Of a stretch of 64,000 nt of DNA, positions 23,400 through 36,700 are shown in pieces. The notes under the pieces were generated by a model. It was not told the DNA's origin and did no database searches. It worked only from the letters and a program-made list of their open reading frames with translations. Made by a program: the position numbers and the translations under genes. Source of the DNA: Bathymodiolus brooksi (Eukaryota > Mollusca > Bivalvia > Mytilida > Modiolidae); contig OY804578.1 in assembly GCA_963680875.1 (NCBI GenBank), positions 99,043,689 to 99,107,688 of the forward strand, read 5' to 3'. Position 1 is the stretch's first letter, and each line of letters begins with the position of its first letter.

Positions 23400-26300
23400 A
23401 AACCATGACGGCCCCTGGAGCTATACAGTAAAATTTATGTTTGAAAGGGACCAATCCAAATTCAGTTTCAATTAGTCCAGTTGTTGAAGAGAAGATTTTG
23501 TCTGCATCAAGTGATGGAAAAAAACCATTGCAACTTAAAAAAAAAACCTAAACAATAAATGATTTAAACATGATAATATATGTAATGGAGACAACCAAAT
23601 ACATCACATTACATACAAAACATTTTCTTGACTTTGTCAAAACTAAAACAATAATATTTATCACAAATAATTTATTAGGAACCAAATTAGACATTTATCT
23701 TGTCTTAACAAAATATTATTTATCATCCAACGTTACATTGGTGTAAAAAAAAAAAAAGCAGTTCAAAACTCATTTATACTGTCTTATGAACATCACAATG
23801 ATGGATCAAGGTACAGAGAAACCTGTTTAAACCAAAACTGTGTAATTTTTGTTTATTAACCCGTCTAATCTGACCATGTGTCTATTTCAAACAAAAACGT
23901 TGGTCCTAAAGATGTTTGGGTTAGACAGGTTCAATAGACCTCTTGTACATTCCAAATTTGATTCTAAAATTTATTTTTTTTACATTATTTACAGGAGTTA
24001 TTTCCCTTTCCATGCAAAATTCAATGAAATTTACAAATATTTTTCCCATACTCTGTTTACACTTTAAATGTTCTTACAACTTGTGAATGTTTTATTTGCT
24101 TTAAAATTATCCAATTTTAAGAAAATTATACTCAAATTCTTTGTCCTTTCCATTGTTCTTGCATGGAACGAGAACCATTTTTACCTCCATAACAGAATTA
24201 ATTCATATAAAAAATGTCAATAAAAGTATGATTTTAGAATCAAATCGACAATGTGGAAATGGTATATTGTGTATTAACTTATTAAGTCAGAGCACAAACA
24301 TAACAATAGTAATACCATCATAAATGTGTTGATGAGGGAGTATGAGTGAGCTCAGATTTACAAACAAACAACATAAGACTACAAAATTTATCATTAATCA
24401 ATTCTAATTAACTAATTAATTAATAAAAAATATCAACAAATATGTTTCCTTTCACTTCAATGACATTTACAAATTATCACAGCTTTCAAAAATGAAAAAA
24501 ATATCTACACCAAACATTCATGTGTACAATTACTATCTTCTTCATCTCTTAGACACTATTGAATAAATGTTTTATCAACAAAATAATGAAGTGATGCTTG
24601 TTAAAAATGTACTTAAATTGGATTCTATGTGCTTAATGCCACTTTCATTAATAATACAGTTTTATTACACAGATACATGTGAAATACTGAGATTTCTCCA
24701 AGTGGAAGAAATTTCGTCCAATGAAATAAATTGTCTATTTCACTGTGTATAGTCAGTGCCAACATCGACACAATCAAAAATATCGAGTGGCAGAAAATTA
24801 AAAACAAGTTCCTTTTTGAAACATCTAATTAAGCACAAAAAAAATTGCAAAATCTATGTAATAAACTATATAATTACTCTTGCATTGCTAATTCACTCGT
24901 AACCAAGCAACAATGATAATTCATTCATGTGCTATTGTACATTCCTGAATTAGCGTGTTGTATGGTTACTTGTGATTTATTTCCGATATTCAGTATACAG
25001 AGAATAGTTATACTATAAATACAATATCTAATGATATACTTACAAAATAATACATTTCACTACTTAAATTCTAATAGCTGTGGTAATGACTTGTACATTT
25101 TTTTTATTACCAATAAATTATGCAAGAAACCAGTATTACATACCAGAGACAGTGAAATTACAGTCTACATTTGATCAACGTTTTTACATTTCAATTCCCA
25201 AATCCTCTAAAAATTAAACTTGTTCAGTTTATTAATACATATTCAATTGATTGATTGGTGTCTAATGCCAACTTTAATAGTGTTTCAGAGTAATCAATAA
25301 AACTCCAATACAAATTCCACATGGCAAATATTTTATTGGGCAAGGATATAAAAATATTTTTAGACCATCTAAACAGGCCTTGAAAACCTGCCATACATAC
25401 AACATACATAATGATAAAATGATGCAACAACTATATACAGTACACAAAGATGTATCAATTCTTTAAAAATAAAATTATGCAGATAAATTACAATGACAAG
25501 TGTATACAAATGCTAGTAGGGACATATGTGAAATTAATATTTAAATTAGTGATCTTATACGATACAAAATAATTGTTTTCCTCTACCATGCGAGTTTGAT
25601 AAAAGCTTTCAATCAAATTTCAGGAATGTTTTATAACGATACATAAAGGCTTTTTCCAGCAAACGTTTAATATAGTTGGTGAGAAGGATCTTCATAGTTG
25701 ATTTTTTAAGAAATACGAAAAATTATGGTTCAAGTTGCAAAAAAAAAAGTGCCTCTCTCCTCCAATACAACAGTTGCTGGATAGAACAATAAATTAATGC
25801 CTGATCTAATATGACTAGGCAATGTTTACTTACTGTACTTCATAGCTCTGTATCCATTAAATGGTTCACATACACAAATTGCATGTCATATTTTCCTCTA
25901 AAAGTATTTCAGTGTGTAACTTTTTTGGTTTTATATGTTTGCTTTCACTTAAAGACGTAGAGCTATGAGACATACCAAACACAGGTCAAGAGATCTTATA
26001 ATCATTGTAATTAGTATGCCTGACTTCAAAACAAAATAACCACAGGGCTCTCGTCAAGATATTTGTAAGATCAATTGGCAGTGCTAAACCATTTGAAATG
26101 GACATTAGTCCATCTGTTTACAAAACAGGATATTGGAAACACATTTTTTTTCAATTTAATTTACATCATAAATCATGAAACCTGAAACTTTTGTACACAG
26201 TTCAATGTTGCAGCTGATGTCAGAGGGGTTGGTTTATGGTGTTTAATGCCACTTTCAACAGTATTTCAGTTATAGCGTGGCGATGTCAGAGGGAGAATAG

Positions 26301-27285
26301 ATTTTACTTCAATGTTTTTTTTAATGTTTTAAAAGACACATGTATGAATGGATGAAGCTAATGTGATTTGCTAGTAATAATGAGCCACAAATATACAATA
26401 TTTTTTTTTGTAATTTCTTGATTTTCAGTATATTCATTGGAGTAATATTTTATGACTATCCAGTCTCAACATACACAGCAATGACTTTTTAAAATAATTT
26501 TGGAATTTAAAACACAAAATCCAAAAAAAAGCTAGATCTTTATTTTTTTCTGATCATTCTGTCATCAGAAAGACTATCATTTGATTAGGATTAGGATTGA
26601 CAAGTTATCTCCCTTAGTCTAGTTCTACAATCATTAGAAATAATCATAATTTGCCTCCATACATAAATTAGTAAAGGGAGATAATTCAGTTCTCTTCTGT
26701 TTTGATATACCAAGGGAGATAATTCTATATGAAATACCAATTAGAATACTGGAAACATTCACAATGAACTAGGCCAATTTTCATCAACAGTGTTAGAATC
26801 TCCCTCATTGGAGGAAGCTGGATCATTGGTAGAATACATGTTACTTCCTTGTGGGCGAGGAAGCTACATATCAGTGTGACATCTGACAGAATACAGCGGC
26901 CACCCAACATCTCTCATGGTGCTTATTTATCACATGATAGGTATTCATTGTTTAACAACCCCTCATTTCTCAGAGATCATTTTTGCATTGCATTGCAACA
27001 AAGACTAGCCATTTAAAGGGGAGAGCATACACAGTATCCAACAAAAAGGCCAGAAGCCTATAAAAATATTAAGCTTTCAACACCTCCAAGTGCTGAGTAT
27101 TATTATTATTATTATTATAAATAAAATGACATTCTATTGAAATGTCCTTGTGTACTATTGTAAAAGAAAATTTGTAATATGAAAATGCATTATACTTCTA
27201 TATTTGGTACAAAAATATCCCATAAAAACACTGATTAAATATCAACAATATGTTTTAACATCAAGTCTTGTTAAATTTCAACAAT
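23400..27285. other. intergenic DNA between the two genes; no gene seen
   Basis: AT-rich sequence with SINE-A scraps at 25240-25292 and 26230-26285, an (attat)n stretch near 27098-27118 and a palindromic MITE at 24870-25045. I found no coding frame with recognisable content. Part of the MARCHF6 3' UTR (- strand) probably lies at the right-hand end, but no clear AATAAA fixes its end. Confidence 0.5.
24870..25045. mobile_element. palindromic MITE, copy 1
   Basis: The left arm has 'ttcactcgtaaccaagcaac' and the right arm the inverted 'tgtatggttacttgtgattt'. A related fold-back element at 39045-39220 has 'gttcggttacgagtgatata'. No coding content. Confidence 0.5.
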
Positions 27286-27286
27286 T

Positions 27287-27500
27287 GTTAATTTTCTACA
27301 AGAAAATCAGTGTCAATTTCCTATAAGAAAATCAGTGTCAATTTCCTACAAAAAAATCAGTGTCAATTTCCTACCAGAAAATCAGTGTCAATTTCCTACC
27401 GGAAGATCAGTGTCAATTTCCTACCAGAAAATCAAAATCAATTTCCTATAAGAAAATCAGTGTCAATTTCCTATATTAAGAAAATCAGTGTCAATTTCCA
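27287..27500. repeat. 25-bp minisatellite, about 8 copies, in the MARCHF6 3' UTR region
   Basis: Unit 'aagaaaatcagtgtcaattt' plus ccta(c/t), with small length changes. It lies 165-375 bases beyond the MARCHF6 stop on the - strand, so it is probably transcribed in the 3' UTR unless that UTR is very short. Confidence 0.85.
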
Positions 27501-27662
27501 GTACTATGCGATGAAATTTTATTCATTCACACTTTGCCTTCGATTTTCCGCTATTCCTAAATTAAGGACTAGAATATTATACTGGATAAAATGGTCATAG
27601 TATCCTCACATACTTGACCGACATTAAAATGTTAAATTGGCAGGTTCTTTATTTTTATAATG

Positions 27663-27744
27663 CTATGATGTACGTAATCTAGGAGGTGGCAGTGGTATTA
27701 ATTTTCTGGGATCATAGTTCACCAGCCTTTGGCCAACTAAATAT
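27663..27744 (-). CDS. MARCHF6: MARCHF6 visible exon 24: C-terminus and stop
   Basis: Completes the C-terminal element [11 protein letters not shown], then [16 protein letters not shown] and TAG at 27665-27663. In yeast Doa10 and human MARCHF6 this C-terminal element is needed for substrate handling. Confidence 0.98.
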
Positions 27745-30700
27745 CTGGAAAGAGAGAGATAATAAGACATTTATATATTATTTTCATTTTATTTATATAA
27801 ACACATTTTGCTAGTAAAACTGTCAAAGATAGTCAGTAAATTTCATTAACAAATAAAAAAAAAAATTTATACGAAAACTAATAATTTTTTTTATATTATA
27901 TTAGGTTCTAGCATTTATAGGAATTTTCCAATGGTCTCATCAGCATTACAAATAGTTTATGCTTTTATACAATAATCCATTTTGGAGTGAATGAATGAGT
28001 GATTGTTGTTAAGTACCAAGTGAGCTATTTTTCCAACTATATCATGGCAAGACCAAGTTATATTTCGATGATGATTGCTTTGTACTAGACCAACATGTTT
28101 ATTTTTATTTTTATAGTGCTAGTTCACTAAAAAAATCATTCTGCGGGTAGACATGTCGCTTTACTTGGACACATTATCCTCAATCTGAACCAACCCGTCT
28201 TTGCTCTTATTCCTTATTGTAACAATTACAAATTTAATAATCTTTGATTTGACACGATCAGGGATTGAAACCACGATCTACCACACTTGAGGAGAGAACA
28301 CTAACCATTACACCACACATGTGATTCAGTTATGACAGAGAAATACTTTTCAACTAGACTATTCCTGAGTTATTTTGCTTGCTCATTTTAGACTTGTCTA
28401 AAGACATGATAATAGAAAAATCTGGATAAATAAACACATAATTAATATGACTAAACAAACTGTCAAAACATATCTGTCATGTACTTACTTATCATTTTTT
28501 ATATGTTCGTATAGACGTCTAAATTGTCTGGCTTGGAATATTCCAAATAACACAATGATTAAACAAGCTAGCAGAAATGGATATATCCTCCGTAATACTA
28601 ATGTCTGTACTTCAAAACTAAAACCTGTTAAAATAAAGCAACTAAATATATTGTAAAAGTCATATAAAATCATCTGATGCCAATTTTCCACAAAATTCAG
28701 TGCGGCAATAGCTACGTGTTGTGAAGAAATATTACTTCATGATGCCTGTAACATATTATGTGAGGTGCAAAATTTTAATATATCATATGATTCTGGTTAT
28801 CTGAACCCTCAAAATTACCTCTGCTCTAGATTTTTGTTATCTATGTTTATTTAATTTTGGTCAAAATAATAATTTTGTAAATTTAACCCTTCACTGATAT
28901 ATCTCGTAAATTTGGTAATTTTAAAGATAACCAACAACAAATTGGTCGATTGATACGACACCAGCAAGTCCGTTTTTGGTACCTTGGGGCCTGTTGTTTG
29001 GAAATGGGTATGGCTAGAATCTGCAAATCAATCATAACATCTATTTTGTGCCAATGATCAATGTGCTAAAATTTCATAACAGAACTTAAGTTATTATGAA
29101 AGAACATTGTATCCATTGCCCCAAAACAACAATAAACCCATGCCATGATAATACCTCAAAAATATTTTGCAATCGAGCAAGTGAGTGATTGTTGTATAAT
29201 GCCAACTCAGAAAAGATTTGGCTACATCATGACGTGAACAAATTATATTTCAATGAGATGACGATGCTTTGTATTAGACCGACACTATTAGTTGGATTTT
29301 TATGGTGCTAGCTCATTGAAAAAACAGTCTACAGGAAGACATGTTGCTCCACTCAGACACTGATTCTGAGTCAACCACTGTTTGTTCTTGCTCCTTAATG
29401 CTGCGTTCTTAGTGGAGAAGTGGCAGATGCCAAATTTATAGTCTCTGGTTTTATTTGACCGGGTCTCGAATAAATGAGTGTCATGATGTACTACTATATT
29501 ACTGCTAATCGAATTTGGCAGCTTGGTCCCTTTGAAGCCCTTTCTTGTATATCTTTAAGGTCTTATCAAAAACAAATTATTGATTGATTGGTTGGTGTTT
29601 AGCACCAATTTCAGCTATACAGTGGCGTGAACAAATTAATTCATCAAAGGTTATTTCTACAATTGTTTTCCATTCCAATACCATATACAGTTGTACATAT
29701 ATAAACTTACCTAAAAATGGAACAATACTATTAGCAACTACATAAGGGGAAGCCAATGACATGCCGAGAACACCAATTACTGGTGCACATAATTTGGTAA
29801 TAATAAATCGCAGATTAATATTCCGTATCCCGTCATTGTATATCTACAAAACAAATAAAACATACAAATAATCATCCATGAAATAGTGCTGGGTTTTTTT
29901 TTCTCAACAAGTATTCAGAGCTTGATAAGTTACAGAGTTTTGTAGTTGCTGCTTAACACCAACTGAGCAATTTTTCAGCTATATAATAGTGAGTACAAGT
30001 TACATTTCAATGAGATGATGATGATGTCCGCTTTGTCCTAGACCACGATCTTAGTTGGATTTTTATAGTGGTAGCTCACAGAAACAACTGTACGTGGGTA
30101 TAAATGTCGACTTACTTGGACATATTATCCTGATTTCAAGCCAACCCCGTCTTTGTTCTTACTCCTTTATGCTACAACACTAAATACAAATTTTATAGTC
30201 TTTTGTTTCACACAACCAGGAGTGGCACCCACAATCTACCGCATTCCATGTGACCATGGTAACCATTACACCATCATCACGGTACTACAGAGTTTGGTAA
30301 TAATACACATTTTCAATTGTTACAAGAATAAGACGTACAAGTTTTATAAAATTATGGTGCATATTTTTATCTACATAGTATATTAGTTCAGTGCCACCAC
30401 AACTGGATTTTTAACACAGTAATAAATTGGACAGAAGTAAAATCTTATGATCAATCATCAAGAGAGATTTTAAATATTAATAGTAATTGATGACTATGTA
30501 TGTAATTTGCATTGCCAAATATTTGCAGTTTTTTTTCTGCCAAGAGTAAAAATAACCAACTACACAACAGATGTGACAAGATAATGCTACAAAGCTTGGC
30601 AATAAGAATGATCTGTCATTATTATATGGTTGGAAATTTGCATACAATGACTGACTATATATACACATGTACAATAAGTTTGAGTATTCTATATAATGGG

Positions 30701-33700
30701 TATATATTTAATTTGACTAATTGTTATTTCAATCTAGATTTTAATTTAGTTTTATTTTTTCACACATGAATTTATTCATGAATCTGTTTTTACCTAATTA
30801 TTTGATTGATTTTTGCTTAATTATTTTTTGTTTGTCTTTCAAATTTGTTTTTCTTTAAATACAGTATTGTAAATTCATTAACATTTATTAGATAAGATAT
30901 TTTTGTAGATCCTGTGGGAACCATTACACCATAATCAACAGGATATTATGGAGGCTGTATTGTGAATTCGATTACATTTGCTGAATACAAATTATCGTGG
31001 TTTTCATTGGTTCAATCAACCATTAAATTTAATGAAACTACAAATGGCATAAATAACAAGAGAAGTCATTTGCAAATTCAAATGTCAACACACATCTCTT
31101 TGCCAATTCATGAAAATTGAAACCAAAAGTATAGTATCTCTCATTGTTACCTGTTCTATAACTCTTTTTAACCACCACTGTGGTCCCATCATTGTTATTG
31201 CACAAACAATCTTTGCATGGAGAACACCAAGGGCCCAGTCCTGTAAATTAAATTAATAAAAACATCCTGGTTTAATGTATTGCAAATATATATATATAAC
31301 ATAGATAATACCACACACATACTCCATACAAGTTTTTATTTCTTGAATACCCACAAGTATTTTTCAATTTATTCTATTAACAAAATACTATTTTATTAAT
31401 AGCATCATTGATAGAAATTGTTGTAAACAATTCAAATCTTCATAAATAATTTAACATCAACAATATTTTTGCTTCGAGGAAGTGAAAAAAAGATAGATTA
31501 TCTTGTGAAATTACAAATTGTCATACTCCATGCATCTTCCATGGAAAGACGATCTGAGATTGGTCTAAGTGGAGATACAATGTGTAACTAAAACAAGAGT
31601 AATAATAGTCCACTTACCTGCCATGGAAAGAAGATAGGAGATTGGTCTAGAGGTACTCTAAGTGGAGCTACAATGACCAACTCAAACAAGAGGCCCAGTA
31701 ATAATGGTACAAATCCTATCAGTAAGGCTGCTACCACAAAACACTTGACAGCCTGAAAACAGATACATTAGATTCCAATACTTAAAAACCATATTCCATA
31801 TTACATTTTCTTTTGTATAAAAAAGAAAATGTACTTAAACTGTACATAAATTTGACAGAAATTCTCATATTACATCCTTCTTTCGCTTCATAAATTCTCA
31901 TTGGCTCTTTTCTGATTGAAAAACCTTCATGACTTAGATATTATATTTCTTAATCACTTACAAATAGTTTCCATGATCTTGTCGATAAAGATTTTGCACA
32001 TAGTAAAGGCAGTGATTGATGTTTAACCCCAAGTGATCAATTTATCATGGTAAGATCAAGTTCCATTTCGATGAGATGATGCCCACTTTGTACTCAACCA
32101 ACATTATTTGATTTGATTTTTTTTTAATGCTAGCACACTGAGACAACTTTCTGCCATGTTACTTAAAATTCTGAAAACAAGATTTGCAAAGTATATACAT
32201 AACTATATTTCCAAAACAATATACTTACAAGCAGGACCCACTCTTTAACTTTATTAAGTATAGCAGATGTTCCTTGTGGTATCCAGTTGTACAGAACTGT
32301 ACCAATACGTAGTACCATCCAACATATGTACAGTCCACAAGCTGCAGTGTACAATTCATGAACCTTAGCATCACCCATCCATAGGGCCATCAACTGACGA
32401 CCAGACCAAACTGAAATAAAATAATAATAACAGTATAAAAGTCATGGACCTTACTTAGCCTCAGTTGTTGACCAGAAGAAACTAGAAGTTTCAGAGAAGA
32501 AGATTTTTTTTAGATATTGACCAATCAGAAACAAGAATTGCCTGTGGTGGCCATGTTTGTTAACCGATCGGGACGAAATGAGCAATCTTCATAGAGGACA
32601 TTCCATAGATGCTTCCTGCCATGTTTCTGTTAATTTGGCCAAGCGGTTTCAGAGGAGGAGATTCAAAAAAATTGGCCAATCAGAGACAAGAATTGCCTGT
32701 GGAGGGCCATGTTTGGTAATGGATCATAACAAAATGTGCACTCTTTAGAGAGGACCTTCCATAGATGCTTTCTACTAGGTTTCAGTTCATTTGGCTTATG
32801 GGTTTCAGAGGAGAAGATTAAAATGTGAAAAGTTAACAAACGACGGATGCCAAGTGATGCCAAAAGCCCACATTGCCTTTGGCAAGGTGAGCTAAAAAGA
32901 ATATTAAAATGTGAATACCTACATGTAATGTATAGTATAAACATGTTACACTATATCAGTATTAGTTAATTTCTAAGGGAGATCATGGCAAAATTTATGT
33001 TTCTTTTAACAGTTTAATGCAAGAGTTATCTCCCTTTTAACAGTTTACTACAATGGAAAAGTTTTTTAAAGAAATGAACCAAGCAGAAACAAGAATTGCC
33101 TGTGACAGCCATGTTTGTTAACGGATCGGGATGAAATGAGCAATCTTTATAGAGGACCTTCCATAGATGCTTCCTACCAAGTTTCAGTTCATTTGGCCAA
33201 GCGGTTTCGGAGGAGAAGATTTTTAAAAATCGGCCAATCAGAAACAAGAATTGCCTGTGGTGGCCATCTTTGTTAACGGATCGGGATGAAATGAGCAATC
33301 TTTATAGAGGACCTTCCATAGATGCTTCTTACCAAGTTTCGGTATTTGGCCAAGCGGTTTCAGAGGAGAAGATTTTTAAAAATCGGCCAATCAGAAACAA
33401 GAATTGCTTGTGGCAGCCATGTTTGTTAATAGATCAGGACAAAATGAGCAATCTTTAGAGAGGACCTTCCATAGATGCTTCCTACCAAGTTTCAGTTCAT
33501 TTGGCTGAGAGGTTTCAGAGGAGAAGATTAAAATGCGAAAAGTTAACGGACGACTGACGACGGATGCCAAGTGATGGCAAAAGCTCACATTGCTTTTGGC
33601 AAGGTGAGCTAAAAACATGTTTTAACGAATCATGGTTCAGATATGTTGACAGTCCAATGATTATACAGTGTTTTACTTTACTTACCAGGTAACACTAGAG

Positions 33701-36700
33701 ACAGGAGACTGCAGACAAACAACGTAAAACACATCAGAAGTACTAATAGGATAATCTGAAAATATTCAATCAATATTTATAAAGAGGGAGATTTATTATG
33801 AATTCTTTTAAAGAGTTTCACCTGATTTCAATTTGATGTTTTCATTTTTAGTGTGTGTTGACCACAATCCAGTATTGTGGTGTCCTTTACAATTTCTATG
33901 TAGAAACATTGTCGTTTATTCTCATTTTTTAAATTTAGAATTCACGTTAAGATTCAAAATATAGATTTTAAGTAATATTAAGTCAAAGCTGTTATTTTAA
34001 TTTGTCTTTTTTTGAGAAAACAAAAATTCCCAGTGTTGTTAGACCATTTTGATATATGCTGAACATTTTTTGATGGGATATTTTTCCACATGACATTTTT
34101 TTCACTTATCTGTTTATTAGATGCTTGTTCTCCTTAATCTTTGAATTTTCATTATTTCAATATATTTACGCCAAGACATAATTCAGAAATAATTAATCGC
34201 AACCATAGTTTGTCTGTAGTCTTAACATGGGTAACACTATTTTCTTAAAAATATTAACCAGAGCGACAATGCTTGTACTCCAGAATTGTCTATTCAGAAT
34301 ACCAATTTATTTGATACAGCACTTTGATTAGTCTTTTTCTTAGAAATAAGTACAAAAATCATATTACAAAGTTTTATGGCCATAAAGCTTGGATTTTTAT
34401 TAACTTGAAATATTGTGTTCAAGATAAAACTTATAATTTATACAACATTGATATACCTACCCTAACATGGAACACTGAAGGTCTTTTGTATGCCTGAAAT
34501 CCAGTGGGACCTCCTCCTTGTAGCATAGCCTGGTGGGCAGCTCCCAGACCTCCCTGCTGAGGGGGAGGGAGATTATTAGCAGGAGGTTGCTGCTGTACTG
34601 GTTGGTCACCTTCTATCACATTGTCCTGTAACGAGAATACAGATACATATAGAGCAAGAGAGTGATTGTTGCATAATACTAAATGAGCTATTTTTCAGCT
34701 ATTTCATGTTGAAAAAAAAGTTACATTTCAATGTGATAATTATAATGTCCGCTATGTATTAGACCGATATGCTTACCGGTAGTTGGATTTGCAGGTTGAC
34801 ATGTCCCTCCACTCTGACATATCCTGATTCCGACCCAACAAGTCATAGCTCTATTTCTTCAAATCTTAATGCTGCACGCTTAGTGGGAAGGAAGCAACAA
34901 ATATCAGTTTTACAGACTTTGGTTTGACCAAACCATGGATCGATCTACAGCACTTTTGGCAAACATATTAGTCATTAGACCACACATGTAGTATATACAC
35001 ATGTATCTAAACAAGATAGGAATGTTGTATTCACTAGAATCAGTTTCTGTCGATTGATATGCTTGTTGACACCTAAATTAACAATTTTAATGCTTCCTTG
35101 TTACTTAACACTAAATATGTTTTTTGCAGGACACTGAAATCTGTTTTAACAGGAAGTATAATATGTATGAAGACCATCCATCAAAAAGTGGTTTATTCAA
35201 TGCATAAGAGATTTAGTTTTTTTGTGAACCCTTTAAGAGAATTACTGTATAACATGAAATTTTGCATCAACATTTTTGTGTAACATTGGTACCAAGTTTA
35301 AATATTTTTGGGGTTTAAATATTTTTGGGGTTTAAATATTACACATTACTGTTGTCGACATATCTCCTTATTGTAAAATGTATGCATGTCTGATGATGTC
35401 ATTCATTAACTATTTGTGTATGTTGTAACAACAGAAAATTGAAAAAGCTGAAGAATCCTTTACATTTTCAGCCAGTGTTTAACTGATAATTGATTTATAA
35501 TTATCTGATCCAGAAAGATACAAACTACATGAGAATAAAAGAAACTTACTGTATGAGAATTCAAAAACAAATTTGCATGATAATTAACGAAACTTACTGT
35601 ATGAGAATTAAAGAAATTTTTGTTTGCATGATAATTAACGGAACTTACTGTATGAGAATTAAAGAATTTTTTGTTTGCATGATAATTAACGAAACTTACT
35701 GTATGAGAATTAAAGAAATTTTTGTTTGCATGATAATTAACGAAACTTACTGTATGAGAATTAAAGAAATTTTTGTTTGCATGATAATTAACGAAACTTA
35801 CTGTATGAGAATTAAAGAAATTTTTGTTTGCATGATAATTAACGAAACTTACTGTATGAGAATTAAAGAAATTTTTGTTTGCATGATAATTAACGAAACT
35901 TACAGTATGAGAATTAAAGAAATTTTTGTTTGCATGATAATTAACGAAACTTACTGTATGAGAATTAAAGAAATTTTTGTTTGCATGATAATTAACGAAA
36001 CTTACTGTATGAGAATTAAAGACATTTTTGCTTGCATGATAATTAACGAAACTTACTGTATGAGAATTAAAGAAACTTATGGCCTGAGAATAAAAGAAAC
36101 TTACAGTATGAGTACTAAAGAAACTTACTGTATGAGAATTAAAGAATTTTTTGTTTGCATGATAATTAACGAAACTTACTGTATGAGAATTAAAGAAATT
36201 TTTGTTTGCATGATAATTAACGAAACTTACTGAATGAGTACTAAAGAAACTTACTGCATGAGAATAAAAGATAATATACTCCATGAGAATTCAAGAAACT
36301 TATGGCCTGGGAATAAAAGAAACTTACAGTATGAGTACTAAAGAAACTTATTGCATGAGAATAAAAGATAATATACTCCATGAGAATTCAAGAAACTTAC
36401 TGTATTATCTATTGGCACATCTCCAAGTAGGTAAGATCTAAGGCCAAGCACATAAGCCATGCCAAGTGTCCATCCACGGACCATACCTTTCAGCCACATT
36501 CTAGTATGACCTTGCTCTAGTAAGGCTGGCAATACGACTTGTAGTAATAATAACTCTAAAGACAACTCACTCACAGGTGCGTCACTGGAAATATAACATA
36601 CAAAGTCATGTGATATTAACTCTAAAAATAACTCAGACAGGTACATCACTGGAAATATAACTTAGTCATATAATATTAAACCTAAAAATGTAACTTGTAC

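Noticed and set aside
27310..27600. 96-codon frame on the + strand
   Set aside because: Made of the 25-bp minisatellite; the strand with function here is the - strand.
35460..36284. 274-codon open frame on the - strand (and 247 codons on the +)
   Set aside because: It is only the 51-bp minisatellite read through; the unit length is a multiple of three and happens to lack stops. Both strands are open, which real genes rarely show.
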